Position numbers and translations under genes: made by a program | Notes under the pieces: model-generated | Databases searched by the model: none | Told to the model about the DNA's origin: nothing | What the model saw: only the letters and a program-made list of their open reading frames with translations | Shown: one piece after another, positions 23,838 to 35,336 of the stretch | How the letters are laid out: every line of letters starts with the position of its first letter | Numbering within the stretch: position 1 is the first letter of the stretch | Origin: Cliona cf. orientalis | Taxonomy: Eukaryota; Porifera; Demospongiae; Clionaida; Clionaidae | DNA: 64,000 bases | NCBI GenBank assembly: GCA_963930775.1 | Contig: OZ005699.1 | Location: 8,577,501 to 8,641,500 of the forward strand | Reading direction: 5' to 3'

Positions 23838-24627
23838 ATGAAGTACTGGGATCACTTTTTAGCTTTCAAATCATGCTATGGTCATAATTATATTATAGTA
23901 GGGGTGGGGTGGGGAGGGAAGCTATAGGGTTTCCTGGGTAACCAAGAAGCAATTATAAACTATGCCCCCTGCTCCCCGAGGCTAGCTGAAATTCATTGAT
24001 CGAGATCTTGCATGCTTGTAGGTCCTAATTATAAGGAATATCCTAATATTATTGATGATGGAAAAGTGCTATCTTGGGATATCGGCCTGTGAAATGGATG
24101 AAATTTATGTTCAGAAGCGGACAGGTCGTGTTCCACTGAAGTGGATGGCCATTGAGTCCATCATTGCTAGAGAGTTCACATTAGCTTCAGATATCTGGTC
24201 CTATGGTGTTGTCCTCTGGGAAATAGGCACTCTGGGTATGTGTGCAATCGAAACTTCAATCTACATGTACATTGTGGAAAAATGAGAACACTAACTTTAT
24301 ATAATATAATGCTATGTTAGGTAGTTTTCCTTATCCAAGTATATTCAAAATGAAGATCTCCTTCCAATGCTCAGGAGTGGGTATCGAATGGAGAAGCCAG
24401 ACAACTGCTCCCCTGAAGTGTAAGTCACTGCAATAAAGCATTATAGCTACAACTGAAAAGCTACTAGCCTGATCTAAGTAAACTAGGTCTAGAAATGTTT
24501 ACATTCTTGTAGGTATGAAATAATGAGGATGTGTTGGGTAGAGGATCCATGGAAACGACCTACTTTCTCGGATCTGAGAAGCAAATTCGATGCCATGCTA
24601 CTCGCTGAGAGAAACAATGAATATATC

Positions 24628-25437
24628 TTTTATTTATTTATTTATAATAATTTCTGCTCAAAAAACAGAACAGTGGTTAACATGATTAGCTGGAGATAGC
24701 TAAAACTAGCATGTAACCTATGGAGGGAGTGCAAATAAGAATGAGTTAAAAATTAAAATGCTGACTGAGGCCTGACTTAAAAGAATTGAGGGAGAGAGAT
24801 GACAGAAGTGATGAGGGAAGAGAGTTCCAGAGAGCAATTATAGTTTTTGGGAAGAAAGAATTATAAAACTGGTTAGTTCTAGCCTGGATGTTGACTAACT
24901 GCAGGGGATTGGTGTACCTGTTGACATAAACAATATCTCTTTGCTGGATGGGATTCTCAGGAAAGTCACACAAATTGTTTACAATTTTGAATAGATGTTC
25001 CAGCCTAGCATTAGATCGTCTCAGAGTAAGGGGAGGTATCATCGACCGTGAATACAATTGACTATGGTCAAGAGACCAGTTTTTCAAGCACATACGCAGA
25101 GTGAATCGCTGGACTTTCTCCAGGGCCTCTATGTCCTTGGAGAGGTGTGGATCCCAGACAATTGCACAATATTCCAGATGTGGTCTGATAAATGACTTAT
25201 ATAGTTGGAGGAGAGTGGCTGTGTTAGCATGCTTGTAAAAACGACGGTAAAGTAACCCAATAAGCTGTCTGGCTTTGGCACATAAGTGGGATACATGAAG
25301 AGACCATGAAAGATCTTGAGTTAGTTTAACTCCCAAATATCTTACACTTGTCACACGCTGCAATGGTGTTCCAGACACATAGAGAATGGGTGGAGGAAGG
25401 CTGGAGGTTCTCTTCCTTGATACCAACATGTAGCAGC
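24628..25437 (-). mobile_element. 5'-truncated LINE, RT C-terminal part
   Basis: The minus-strand frame (25437 to 24746) encodes the end of a non-LTR reverse transcriptase of CR1/L2/Jockey-like type. Marks: YLGVKLTQDLSWSLHV, LYKSFIRPHLEYC, and the C-terminal IIALWNSLPSSL. The 3' tail is a (TAAA)n-type microsatellite at 24628-24650. Target-site duplication ATATC at 24623-24627 and 25438-25442, splitting the NEYIDL codons of the relic tail exon. The intact frame suggests a fairly recent insertion. Confidence 0.85.
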
Positions 25438-26021
25438 ATATCGATCTCCGTATCAACAACGACAAGCCTTACTATAGGCTGGACACCGCAGCTACGCTTC
25501 AAGCAACCGCTAACAGCAGCAGCATGCCACAGCAACAACAACAAGCATCCTCCCACGCTGGCGTAACTCGTCAAGGTAGCTTCCTTCTCTCTGAGTTTGC
25601 CGCCAAAGAGCCCTCTCCAAAGCCATTGCCAACTCCTGACTTGTCACCAAGTCGTAAATCACAGATCAGCGGTGGTGGCACTTCTGAATCAGCTCAATTC
25701 AGTCCTGGTCGAAAGCCAGGTATGAGTCTGGCTACACCCTCGCATTCCATCGGTGCTCACTCTTACAGTGGAGGTGATCAGCAAGCAAGTGCACTAGACT
25801 CTGAAAGAAGAGGCCTGGAAAGGGGGAGAGATCGTACACCACTCGAGAATGGACGTCCTTCCAGCTTGCTTCTTCCTCAGGAACGAGAGAGGAGAGAGAA
25901 ACAGAAGCAGAACCCTTACGTCGATGAGCCTTCGAGAGCGGCTGCTACTACGCTGGCTCTTCCTAACAGCAATGGTGTCCATACGAGGCTAGGGAGTGAT
26001 GGAGCTATTGAGATGAGTCAC

Positions 26022-27814
26022 TTTTTTTTTTTTTTTTCAAGGGGACCACACACTAAGCAGAAAAAAAATGGTCCAAAAACCACCACACAGTTGAGCTGGA
26101 TGCATAGTAGAGCCATACAATGCAAGCAGGCATCCTAATAGCCATATACACAATATTCGGTAAAGGGTCGTCAACGTACCCCGCGCGCCCGTAATTTTTT
26201 TTATGGGCAAACATTGCTTCCTATACAAACATATGGGTAAACTTTCAAGGACCGTAACTTTAATACTAAGGCGTGAATCAAAATTCTTTCAGGTCAAATC
26301 TCTAGTTTCGACCCATTCTGCGTGCCGGTGCAAAAATTATGTCTCCAAGTGCTCCCAAACCCCCCATGAATTAGATTATTTAATTATTTAATTATTTAAA
26401 TTTGCTTTTTTTTTTCTACTTCTTCTTCTACTTAGTGTGTAATTTCTCTATGACAATTCTGCATGAAATGCAAGGATACACAAGATAGTGATACAACACT
26501 AATGATGAAATGTATACCCTGACTATAATGACTAAGTAATAAAAGTAAGATGTTATTATATTATACTATTAATGTTAACTATTACTAGGAATAATATAAC
26601 TTGAAAGATTACGCTTAAATGATTGGACAGATGGAGCAGAGACAACTGACTTGGGAAGTGAATTCCATAATGATATAATAGAGGGGAAGAAGGAGTGATG
26701 ATATGTGTTGGTACGAGCAAAGGGTTGAATATAGGTATTCCGATTGCTTGAGCGAGTGTTATGGTCACACAAACGAGGGACAATGATGCCATCAGGAACA
26801 GTCATTAGGCCATTTGCAGCTTTGTAGAGGTATAAAAGACTTAAGATTTTTCTACGATCTGAGAGCTCAGGTATCCCGCTTTCACGGAGAAGTTCACTGT
26901 AGCTACAGTTCCATTTCTTTAGACAGACCTTTAGAGCAAATTTTTGCACCAATTCAAGTTTTTGCATATCTTTATGTAAATAGGGGCTCCACACCTGCAC
27001 AGCATACTCAAGATGGGGACGGATAAAGCTTAGATAGAGTTGGAGCAGTGCCCTTGAACTTGACCATTTATAAAAACGTCTATACAGCATACCAATCAAT
27101 TGCCTTGTTTTGCTAGTAATCCTATCAATGTGAGGAGACCAAGATAAATCGTCACAGATAATTACTCCAAGGTACTTATAGCTTTATACTCTCTCCATCA
27201 GTTGATTGTGAAGCATCATTGCCTGACATGGGACAGCTCTAGATTTTTGTTTAGATACTACCATATATTTGCATTTACTAGCATTCAAAGTCAAATTGTT
27301 GTTATCCACCCAGCAAGCAAAGGTATCAATATCATTCTGTAGTTGGATGTAATCAAAGGTTGAGGTGATTATTCGGTAAAAGAGAGTGTCATCAGCAAAG
27401 AGATTCATTACGTTTCCAGTTGACAGCGGCTCATGTTCAGCATCATTAATGTAAATGAGAAATAGCAATGGTCCCAACACTGATCCTTGTGGTACTCCGG
27501 ATATAACATCTGTGGTAGGAGACCTTTCACCATTAAGAATCACATACTGCTTCCTGTTGCTCAGATAAAAAGTGATCCATCTCAGAATATATGGATTTAG
27601 GCCAATAACTGTGAGTTTTTCAATAAGTTTTCTATGAGGGACCGAGTCAAAGGCCTTCTTCAGGTCAAAAAATATGGCACATACTTCGTTTCCCTTATCG
27701 ATCTCCGACGCCCAGGTGTTATATACGTCCAAGAGAGCAGCGGTTGTTGATTTTTTTGGTTGGAATCCCCACTGATGTAGGCTAATTGGAGAATACATTT
27801 CTAAGTGTGTGGCT
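26022..27814 (-). mobile_element. 5'-truncated LINE with reverse transcriptase
   Basis: Minus-strand frame from 27814 to 26575 with RT marks [33 protein letters not shown] and LFADDT, then IRPHLEYAVQVWSP. One in-frame TAA at 27184-27186 breaks it just before SYKYLGV. Probable target-site duplication AGTCAC at 26016-26021 and 27815-27820. The 3' end seems to be the T-run at 26022 (a poly-A tail on the minus strand), with 26022-26550 as 3' UTR or a further repeat. The part 26022-26410 recurs at 52140-52660, so an older repeat may have been carried along. Confidence 0.8.
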
Positions 27815-28502
27815 AGTCACCTTGGAAGGAGCATGCAGTAACAGTGTGTCAATTAAGGGGAGAGTGCCCTGAGATACAGATTACTGGTGAAGACTAATGA
27901 AACGAGTATGTGTGTGTGGAACAATTTTAATTAGTACCTATAAATTAAAGCAATGATCATTGCATGGTTTTATTATTCTAGATATTGCATCGTACGTTAT
28001 TAACAGCTATGACTTCTCTCATCATGCATATTATACAATGTCATGCAGTAGCAGTTATGAATCCCCTGTAATTAAAATTAATGATGATGATTTGGAACAA
28101 TGAACGTGGATGTTCTCAGGCATAAAATTAATTTACAATGGGAGATATGCGGTAAAGGAATGCCTATAAGCTTAATTGTAAGTCTGTAGCAGCGTGGGTA
28201 CAAGGCTTTCTCAGCTCAGGCTCGGCCCAAATAGGCCCTGCATGACACTAGTTATTAAATAATATAATATTAGCTATTACTAATGTGGTAAAAGGATGCC
28301 AATGAAATTGTACTAAATCTATAGCATATGTACATTCATAAGGTCTATACTAGTGGCTCTGGAGCTTAGATTCCATTCTGGAGGCTTGATTCCATTCACG
28401 ATTCTCATTCCCAGACCCCATCACAAAAGGAGCAGGGGGGCTGGAGAGTTTTATACAAATTATTGTTGCTCCCTGGAGGGGGGGGGCAGTCATGATCAGG
28501 AA

Positions 28503-28552
28503 GTCAACCAAATAGGCTTCGCCCTGTGGTTTAAATACTCACCTACAGTACA
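28503..28552 (+). promoter_or_regulatory. Candidate core promoter of gene D
   Basis: Near-identical to 10421-10474 (GCCCTGTGGTTTAAATAC, CACCTACAGTACA). Here the ATG is about 100 nt further downstream, which gives room for a normal 5' UTR. A second TATA-like word, TATATAAAT, lies at about 28626. Role is inference from conservation. Confidence 0.4.
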
Positions 28553-28999
28553 ATTTCAACCAATAAGTGGTTGAACATTTCAGCCAACCATTAGTGCTAC
28601 TAATTATTTCATATAATATACCTGCTTATATAAATCGTGTTCTCAGCTATCATGCTATCAATATTTACTGCCTTCATGACGATTATGATTGCTGGGAAGT
28701 TTGTGGCCATCACCAGCATTTTGAATGATACTTCCATGACAGAACAAGTTTGTGCAATTTCTAATAATTCCTTGAGCATGGTAGAACTGGAGCAACGCTG
28801 CTTCCTCTCCTGTGATGAGGTATGTGATTCACTATACTACTAATAATATAGCTATTATAGCTCACTAATTAACTTTATTATCATAAGAGTATAATATCAT
28901 ATTCTATAATACCATGAGGAAGATCATGTTAATTGCTGCATAATCATGATACTTGCTGCTGCCTATAATGGGAAATGTAATAAGTTGCAGACATGCAAG

Positions 29000-30800
29000 C
29001 ACCAGAAATTCTCTGGCTAATTATCACCAATTGGATGAAACTTGCTACAACGAGTTGGATACCATTATAATAGTACAATATTATAATAATTATAATAAAC
29101 TAGTAATAATAATTATATTATAGCTATTATGTAATGGGCTGGCTGCAGCTGACCATTTGGGGTTATTTTGCATTATGTACCTTGCTGTATGGAGTAATGT
29201 TATTATGACATTGTATACTATAATAGTATAGTACATACTCACATTTGTTCCGGTTGTATCACTGATACAAGTATACTATAGTATTTCGATGTAGAAAGCA
29301 AGTTGGATTGTTGTTTCACGAAACAATGCAGAACCCTCACACGACGTTGTGCGTGACTGTGTGCATGCATGCCTGTTCAATATCAGTTCTCTTCAGCCTA
29401 AGTCAGTGCATGATCTAGGAATTTGGGGGAAGGCACCTGCATGGTATATCACTAGTCTATATAAACTGAAAGCCTCTGTGACATACCGGTACTTCAACTT
29501 CATAAATCGATGTACAGAGATCTTAATTAGATTATTGGTCTCTTTATTTCATTCATATTCCCTTTTATTCTAAAATTAGCCATTTCACAGCATTAAATTT
29601 TTTAAAAATCGTTTATTTCTTTAGTATGGATGCTGGACAAATGATAATAAAGTGATAGTAATTCAACAAAATTAATTGTCAAAATGGGAATGATTCTTCT
29701 CAATTCTTCAGGAACACTACCGGTATAATCTAAGAGAATACAAAGAATACCTTAAAATATTAGTATAGCACCTAAAAAATCAACAATTTCACAAAAGGAA
29801 ACACAGTTAAAGACATTCATTAGTTTTCATACTCCATGTCCTCCCTTAAGCGTCACTGCTTGAAATATCAGACAGTACAGTAGAATTTAAGTGCCAAGAC
29901 AGCTCAGAATTACAGCCTTAACACTACATAGAGTAAACGATCAATTGTCGGACACACCAATTATTCGGACACCAATATCGGGAGAATGGAAATAGCTACG
30001 ATCGTCGATCTTACGCAAGGATGTAGCCCCACCAACGTAATGCTTGCAAATCGAATGGGAGCTTGGAGCGAAATTTAACATTGAATGTTGAACTATCCAA
30101 TCATTGAAAAGATATGCACTTATTTGATCATGTTGGAGCAATTAGATTGTTCCGAGATAATAGTCCCCATAACAACGGTATCCTGTCCAGGTACACGACA
30201 GTTGAGTCCAACTTAACGTGAGTAACATGTTTGTGTCGACATGACAGGGTATACATCCATTAATTTAGCTAGACACCTGTGATTAGATCGTACAATGATA
30301 ATGAGTAAGTAGATAACAATTATTATCAATTTTGTGTCACTTTGAGTACAATCATACTATTAAGGACCATCCATGGTAACTGTTCTGGCCCTTTGAAGTT
30401 TCCCATAATGTTTGTATAGGGAATCCATGCATTTGCAATGTTTTCCGCCCACGCACTACGTGAGGGGCGGGGCTTCGCGCGCACATAAACGTGACGACCT
30501 TCACCAGCTGTGCCAAAATTGAAGTTTAGGTGAAACTCACTGGAGTTTACAGCATCTCCTGTTTGCTGCTATAGCGGTTCAGCTATTATATGATAATTAA
30601 TTAAAAAAGATTATCAAAATTGCGGGATCTCTTAGCATGCCCGCTAAAGAAAATTGATCAAATTATTTGTCAATTAACTTGAAAGGAAAGGTCCATGGGA
30701 TCGATCCAGGCTCTTTCTCGTTTCCAAAATTTATTAGGTATAACATAATATATTATAACACAGGAGCTTATGGATGCACAGTGCTAGGGTATATAGTCAT
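29000..30800. other. Gene D intron 1, first part
   Basis: Mostly AT-rich filler. At about 30370-30500 there is a reverse copy of the block with TTCCGCCCACGC and CTACGTGAGGGGCGGGGC also found near 26200 and 52230-52640. No exons seen. Confidence 0.5.
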
Positions 30801-30803
30801 ATT

Positions 30804-31085
30804 AGGCCAGGCAAACTGAATTCGCAGTTTATCGTCACCGCCCGCATGGATTTTCAGATTTTCTCAAAATTTTCATATTTCAGATTGTATGCAGCAACTA
30901 TATGGCACTTTGGCCCCGCCCCCTCGAGCGCTGCAATTGAAGGGCGTGGTCTCGGCGATCGCGAGTTCGAACCTAGCATTTCTCGCACTCTTTTACTAGT
31001 TTGAAATCTGAATAATGACCGCCCGCCCGCATGCAAAATCGAAAAGTCTGTGACGATAAACTGTGAATTTAGTTTGCCTCGCCTT
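30804..31085. repeat. Inverted-repeat element in gene D intron 1
   Basis: The left arm around GGCAAACTGAATTCGCAGTT and TATCGTCAC pairs with the right arm GTGACGATAAACTGTGAATT then TAGTTTGCC. The central part contains GACCGCCCGCCCGCATG-type words shared with 50740-50810. MITE-like, no ORF. Confidence 0.7.
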
Positions 31086-31109
31086 AAGGCTCCTGATAAA
31101 GTTTAATAG

Positions 31110-31300
31110 CTATAAGGAGGGGTTGCTGTTGAGCGTTAACTTAAAACGTAGTTGGAAAGATCTGCGAAGCAGAATGTTTCGGACCGTGGTCCTTCATCAG
31201 CTGCAAATGCACACTAGACTGATACAAAACTGAGATAATAAATATCGCAGATCTTTCCAACTACGTTTAATAATGCCCCTCCTTATCAACAACAACGTAG
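31110..31300 (-). mobile_element. Fold-back element with hammerhead-like core
   Basis: Arms CGTAGTTGGAAAGATCTGCG (from 31147) and CGCAGATCTTTCCAACTACG (31246-31265) are inverted, with an outer AAGGAGGGG/CCCCTCCTT pair. On the minus strand, 31200-31176 reads CTGATGA, then a self-complementary GGACCACGGTCC, then GAAAC, which is the hammerhead ribozyme core layout. Hammerheads are known from Penelope-like elements and retrozymes. One extra A after CTGATGA, and unclear stems I and III, leave activity open. Confidence 0.5.
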
Positions 31301-31824
31301 TCACGTTCAATAAGTTTAATAGCATTCACATAATACCTGACAGATTTTAAACTAGCTTCTTCTTTGTTTCTTTAGTCATACTCTGGAATATTGAATTATA
31401 GTCTTTCTAACTATTGGCCATATGTGAATGTTAATGAAACTGATTGTCAAACCTCCCGCGATGTAAGTGTTATTATTGTGCTTAATCATAGTAGCTAACT
31501 GTTAGTTATGTATAATATTTTATAGCTCTATCAGTGTACACTTGGTTGTGTACAGTATTACAATAGTGAATCAGAATTTTCCTGTCTTTTCGACTGTGTA
31601 AGTAATTATTTAGTATGTATATAACAGTTGGTGCAAAGTAACTGTTTACATTATGTACAGCGAGATACTTGTGAAACATTTATCAAGACACTAAAGTGTG
31701 ATGGTCTAACTCCTCTGTGCCACCCATGGATTAGTCAACAGTGCACGGGCACACTTGAATGTCATAAAAATATATTTCTCGTAAATAATGTTTGATATGC
31801 CCTTACATTAAGAATTATACATAG

Positions 31825-32060
31825 GGCCATATAAAATAACTTACTTGATTCTCATCCCCGCCCGTCCCAATTTTTACAGGCCGTCTCTACGCTATCGCGC
31901 GTGCGCAGTAGCGACCCTTTACCAAATATTTCGAAAATCTGGTCCAGATACTAATCTTTCTAGTGTCCTAATGAGTAAAAAATAAAAATAAAATGCCTCC
32001 TCCCGCCCCTATTTTTTGGAAAAAGGTGGATGAAAATCAAGTAAGTTATTTTATATGGCC
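31825..32060. mobile_element. 236-bp MITE in gene D intron 4
   Basis: Inverted ends GGCCATATAAAATAACTTAC and its complement at 32041-32060, extending through TTGATT..CATCC on both sides. Flanked by TAG on each side as a possible target duplication. Absent from the equivalent introns of gene B (13321-13377, 18398-18466), so it inserted after the copies separated. Confidence 0.85.
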
Positions 32061-32699
32061 TAGCTTATAGTTATTTAAATACAATATGCAGAATAGAAAT
32101 CCCTGTAGACGTGGCTGCGAATTAGGCAAATTGCAAATATCAGGTATAGAATTAATGCGTGACTATTATGATTGTGTATGTACAATAATCATATGAATTT
32201 TGTTTTCACAGATCAAAACAATCCATCACAAGTGCCCCATGCTCCTGAAGGACCTCCATGGCTAATCCCTGTGCAGGATTCGGAGATAGCTGGACAGTTT
32301 ATTGTTGATTTATCAGGCGCTATTCCCCAACATCACAGTTGTGAGTCAATTGAGAATGCCACACTGCCTGTGGTGTTTCTATTCAAATTTGAAGATATGC
32401 ACTCACATAATATTTCCTTCAATTGGACAGTAGGTTGAGCAAGCTAAATTATTTTAAAATGATGTACATGCTAGCCAGTGGATGCAGCTTGTATAATACA
32501 TTATGCAGGCGACTCCTTTTGCACGTTTAAATCTCACTGGTTATGCTTGTCAAACTGAACTTCAAGTATCTTTTGCAGTTGGTAATGTCGCAGGACTTTC
32601 TGAATTCTCTCCAACAATAACCATTAAAATTAAGAGTGATAATAGTAAGTTTGTTTGCATGCTAGTTTCTGTATATGTATTCTGCCAAGCTCACATAGT

Positions 32700-32990
32700 G
32701 AATACGTATACATTCTATACTCCTCACAGTCAATCCTACGGTGGCCGAGAGGGACACTGGTACAGCGGCCCGAGCCACCGTGAGGTGCCCAAGGTCCGGC
32801 GCCGCTGTTCGACTGCGGCTGGCCGCCGCGGCTAACTGCCATCGAGCCGTGCCTCGGCCGCTCACGCCAAATCCTTGAAGTTGTTATTTAGAAAAAAAAA
32901 ATTAATGTGTGGAAGCCGAAAGGAGCCGAGAGGGGAGAGGGGCAATCCGATCGAATCCGATACTTTCGCCGATCTATCACAATCATTACA
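32700..32990. other. GC-rich island in gene D intron 7
   Basis: About 160 bp of strongly GC-rich sequence (32725-32875), followed by a purine-rich block, in an otherwise AT-rich intron. It contains an inverted pair ACGGTGGC/GCCACCGT about 25 nt apart. Open frames exist on both strands (32503-32865), but there is no recognisable domain, and no rRNA or tRNA fold is evident by eye. Origin unknown. Confidence 0.5.
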
Positions 32991-33222
32991 ATGTACAATG
33001 TCATGTACTGATAATAAATCTACCACAATCACTAGCTACTGTAACAATGTACAATGTCATGTTGTACTTAGACCATACACTAGACTAGACTTGGTACTAA
33101 GCTAGATAATTTCATTATGCTTAATAGCTAGTGATCATGATAATAGTTTATCCCTTACTTTAGTTCTGTGGCATAGCTAGTGACTTTAATTTGTCCTGCC
33201 ACAGAATAGTTCAGTAATAAGT

Positions 33223-33545
33223 GTATTACTCCGCGCGTCCCATAGCGCGCATGCGCAAGGGGGAAAGTAATAGGTCGTGTCGTTATCCTTGTCGTTGTCG
33301 TGAGCACAAAAATCGCCATATCTCGAAATTTAGGCATCTAAGCGACTCATAAGCACAACAAATCAATCGAATTCGGCGAAAAACTGGCTTCAGTGTGCGT
33401 CAAATCGATGGATACGGTCCACGGGCGTCACAAATAGTGCCTATTTGATGGCTAACGTAGCCACACCTATTGACAGTGCCTACAGTACTCAATGCATAAT
33501 GCATGCCCATTGTGTTTTCTGCTCATGCGCATAACTAAGTAGCCA
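33223..33545. repeat. AGAGCTCTATAGAGC-family repeat, partial
   Basis: Has the GC-rich end ATAGCGCGCATGCGCAAGG and the internal ATCGCCATATCTCGAAATTT block in the same order as 9461-9811. The far AGAGCTC terminus is missing; a LINE fragment follows. Confidence 0.5.
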
Positions 33546-33915
33546 AGAAAATTCAGAACCATTGCCAGTAATTTCCGGAGTTCCTCAAGGGAGCATCCTG
33601 GGACCATTGCTATTTCTTATCTACAAAAATGAGCTACCTGAACAAGTGGACTACACATCATGCTACCTGTTTGCAGACGACACCAAACTTCTAAAAGCTG
33701 TCATGGGTGCATGTAAATGATGAATCCCAGCTCCAGCAGGATTTAGACACCGCAAATAGATGGTGCAATAAATGGAAATAAATGCAGTTCAATGAGGCTG
33801 GCTCTATCTAGCCACTCCACACATCAAATGGGTACCTACTCTATCAGCAACAGAGATCTTGAAACAACTCGTTCACGAGACCTGAGAGTAGTGGTGCAGA
33901 AAGATCTGTTATGGA
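33546..33915 (+). mobile_element. LINE reverse-transcriptase fragment
   Basis: Plus-strand remnant with [19 protein letters not shown] and LFADDTKLL (33568-33700), then a frameshift into DESQLQQDLDTANRW and stops. Dead fragment of a CR1/L2/Jockey-like LINE, a different copy from the two at 24.6-27.8 kb. It abuts the RTK exon fragment at 33916. Confidence 0.8.
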
Positions 33916-34345
33916 CGGATCTGCCGAGGACCTCTACATTCAAGTAAGCTTAAAAATTCTATCGTATTTACAATTGAGAATTGTCTCCATGATACTGATG
34001 CGTGCACACAATAATAGTTTGTTCCAGGAAATTGGAGTAACCCTGTTATTCTCTTGAGAGGTATGCCTCTTACTTCATTAATTGCAGGGGGATCTTACTC
34101 CTTTACATGTATTTGTCAGTATGATAGCTTGCCTTTGCATGATTATTAAAACTAATGTGTAAACCTTAATTTCATTCCGTGGTAGCAGCTGTAGTGAGTA
34201 CAGGAGGTAATTTATTTAAGGTGCATGGTAGAGATTTGATAATTAGTCATAGATGAAACTCAAACTTAAGCAAACAAAGATTCTCTGTGGATCCTGCGAT
34301 GACCTGTATTAAGAGAATCTTCATTACGTAGCCTCGAACCCAGGC
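33916..34345 (+). pseudogene. Orphan exon fragment of an A-type RTK
   Basis: Matches gene A 3370-3770: the end of the large FN3 exon (ATTCAA then GTAAGC), the intron, and the short exon with TGCGTGCACACAA and AATTGGAGTAACCCTG, followed by the start of the next intron. It sits upstream of gene D exon 8, out of order, so it is a leftover of another copy or of unequal exchange. Small indels break its frame. Confidence 0.75.
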
Positions 34346-34846
34346 TCACTTCCTGCTAAATTATACTACAGTTGTAGTAGGGAGGTGGGGTGGGGTGGGA
34401 TGATTTCCTGGCAACCAAGAAACAATTAAACTATGCTTCCTGAAATTCTGACTGCACTGGGTACGAGGCTACCTTAATTCACCATTCACTATTTTTATCG
34501 TTAGTTGTTAGCTATTAAATTTTGTTTTTTGTTGTTTGCAGTGTAACGATCTATTCCAAATCCACCAACCGACCTTCAAATCTCGGATGATATTGACACA
34601 CAAGTTGGATTTTTTGGACATGCAATTCTCAACATCTCCTGGCAGAGACCACAAAGTATATAATATGCATTTATAATACAGTATCACTACTAGCTACTAT
34701 TGTTAGCTCTTTACTCTTACACACTGCAGATAGTGTATTTTTGGAAAACTTTACCGTCAGTACGTATATCTCCAACCATGGACGATACTGCCACAGTGTG
34801 TGGTAGTGACACCTTGAATATCACAGTATCATCAGTAAGTTGGATG

Positions 34847-35336
34847 TATAGCAGTGGCGTAGGAAGATGTTTTTGAGCAGGGGGGCTGAAAGTAAGCAGG
34901 TGAAGACTTGCTTTATGCGCGCGTAGCGCGCGAAAGCTAGGGGGGTCTGGGGGCATGCTCCCCCAGGAAAATTTTGGAGTTTTAGACCTTCTGAGAGCTT
35001 TTCTAGTGCATTTTCGAGGACATTCTGGACTCTTAGCTTGTCACATGTGAACACAGATCAGTAGTGACTACTGATCTGTATTCACATGTGACAATTATTG
35101 ATATCTACACACCGTGGGGCTAAGATACACCACAATCATGAATAATTCAACCCTGATTGTGGCAACAGATGAAAAAGAAAAGTGCAAACCTCAGAGGGTG
35201 AGCCCCACCCCCTGGCTTGTAGCTACAGCAGTCTAAAAATCAGAGGGGCTCTGCCCCCCCCCCCCCCCAATCTTATGACTGGGGGGGGGGGGGGCAATTG
35301 CCCCCTCCCCAGCCCCCCTGGTTCTTACGCCAGTGT
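34847..35336. mobile_element. TIR element in gene D intron 9, absent in gene A
   Basis: Ends CAGTGGCGTAGGAA and CTTACGCCAGTG are inverted. The flanks (T)GTATAG occur on both sides, while gene A has a single copy at the matching site (about 499-510). The interior has a C-run/G-run hairpin (35254-35294) and GGGGGCATGCTCCCCC. hAT-like by its target duplication length, which is inference. Confidence 0.8.

Larger units (their letters stand above)
23838..27897 (+). pseudogene. Relic of the RTK kinase C-lobe and tail behind gene B
   Basis: Remnants in ancestral order: intron repeat (23838-23995), damaged catalytic exon (about 24000-24239), exon 24321-24419, exon 24513-24627, tail pieces 25438-26021 and 27815-27897 (ending in the TAA shared with A and D). 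The catalytic exon has lost the HRD loop and DFG-equivalent to indels but keeps [18 protein letters not shown] and the SDxWSYGV region. Exon 24321-24419 has a 2-bp insertion. The ATP-binding N-lobe exons and the exon equivalent to 5974-6084 are absent. Two LINE fragments interrupt it. Its open stretches at 24052-24285 and 25524-26138 are remnants, not genes. The simplest reading is that this was once the kinase end of gene B. Confidence 0.85.

Noticed and set aside
24052-24285. Kinase ORF as a working gene
   Set aside because: It lacks the HRD and DLG motifs and the N-lobe, and neighbouring exons carry indels and LINEs.
32725-32990. Ribosomal RNA fragment
   Set aside because: GC-rich, but no universally conserved rRNA stretch could be recognised; reported only as an anomaly.
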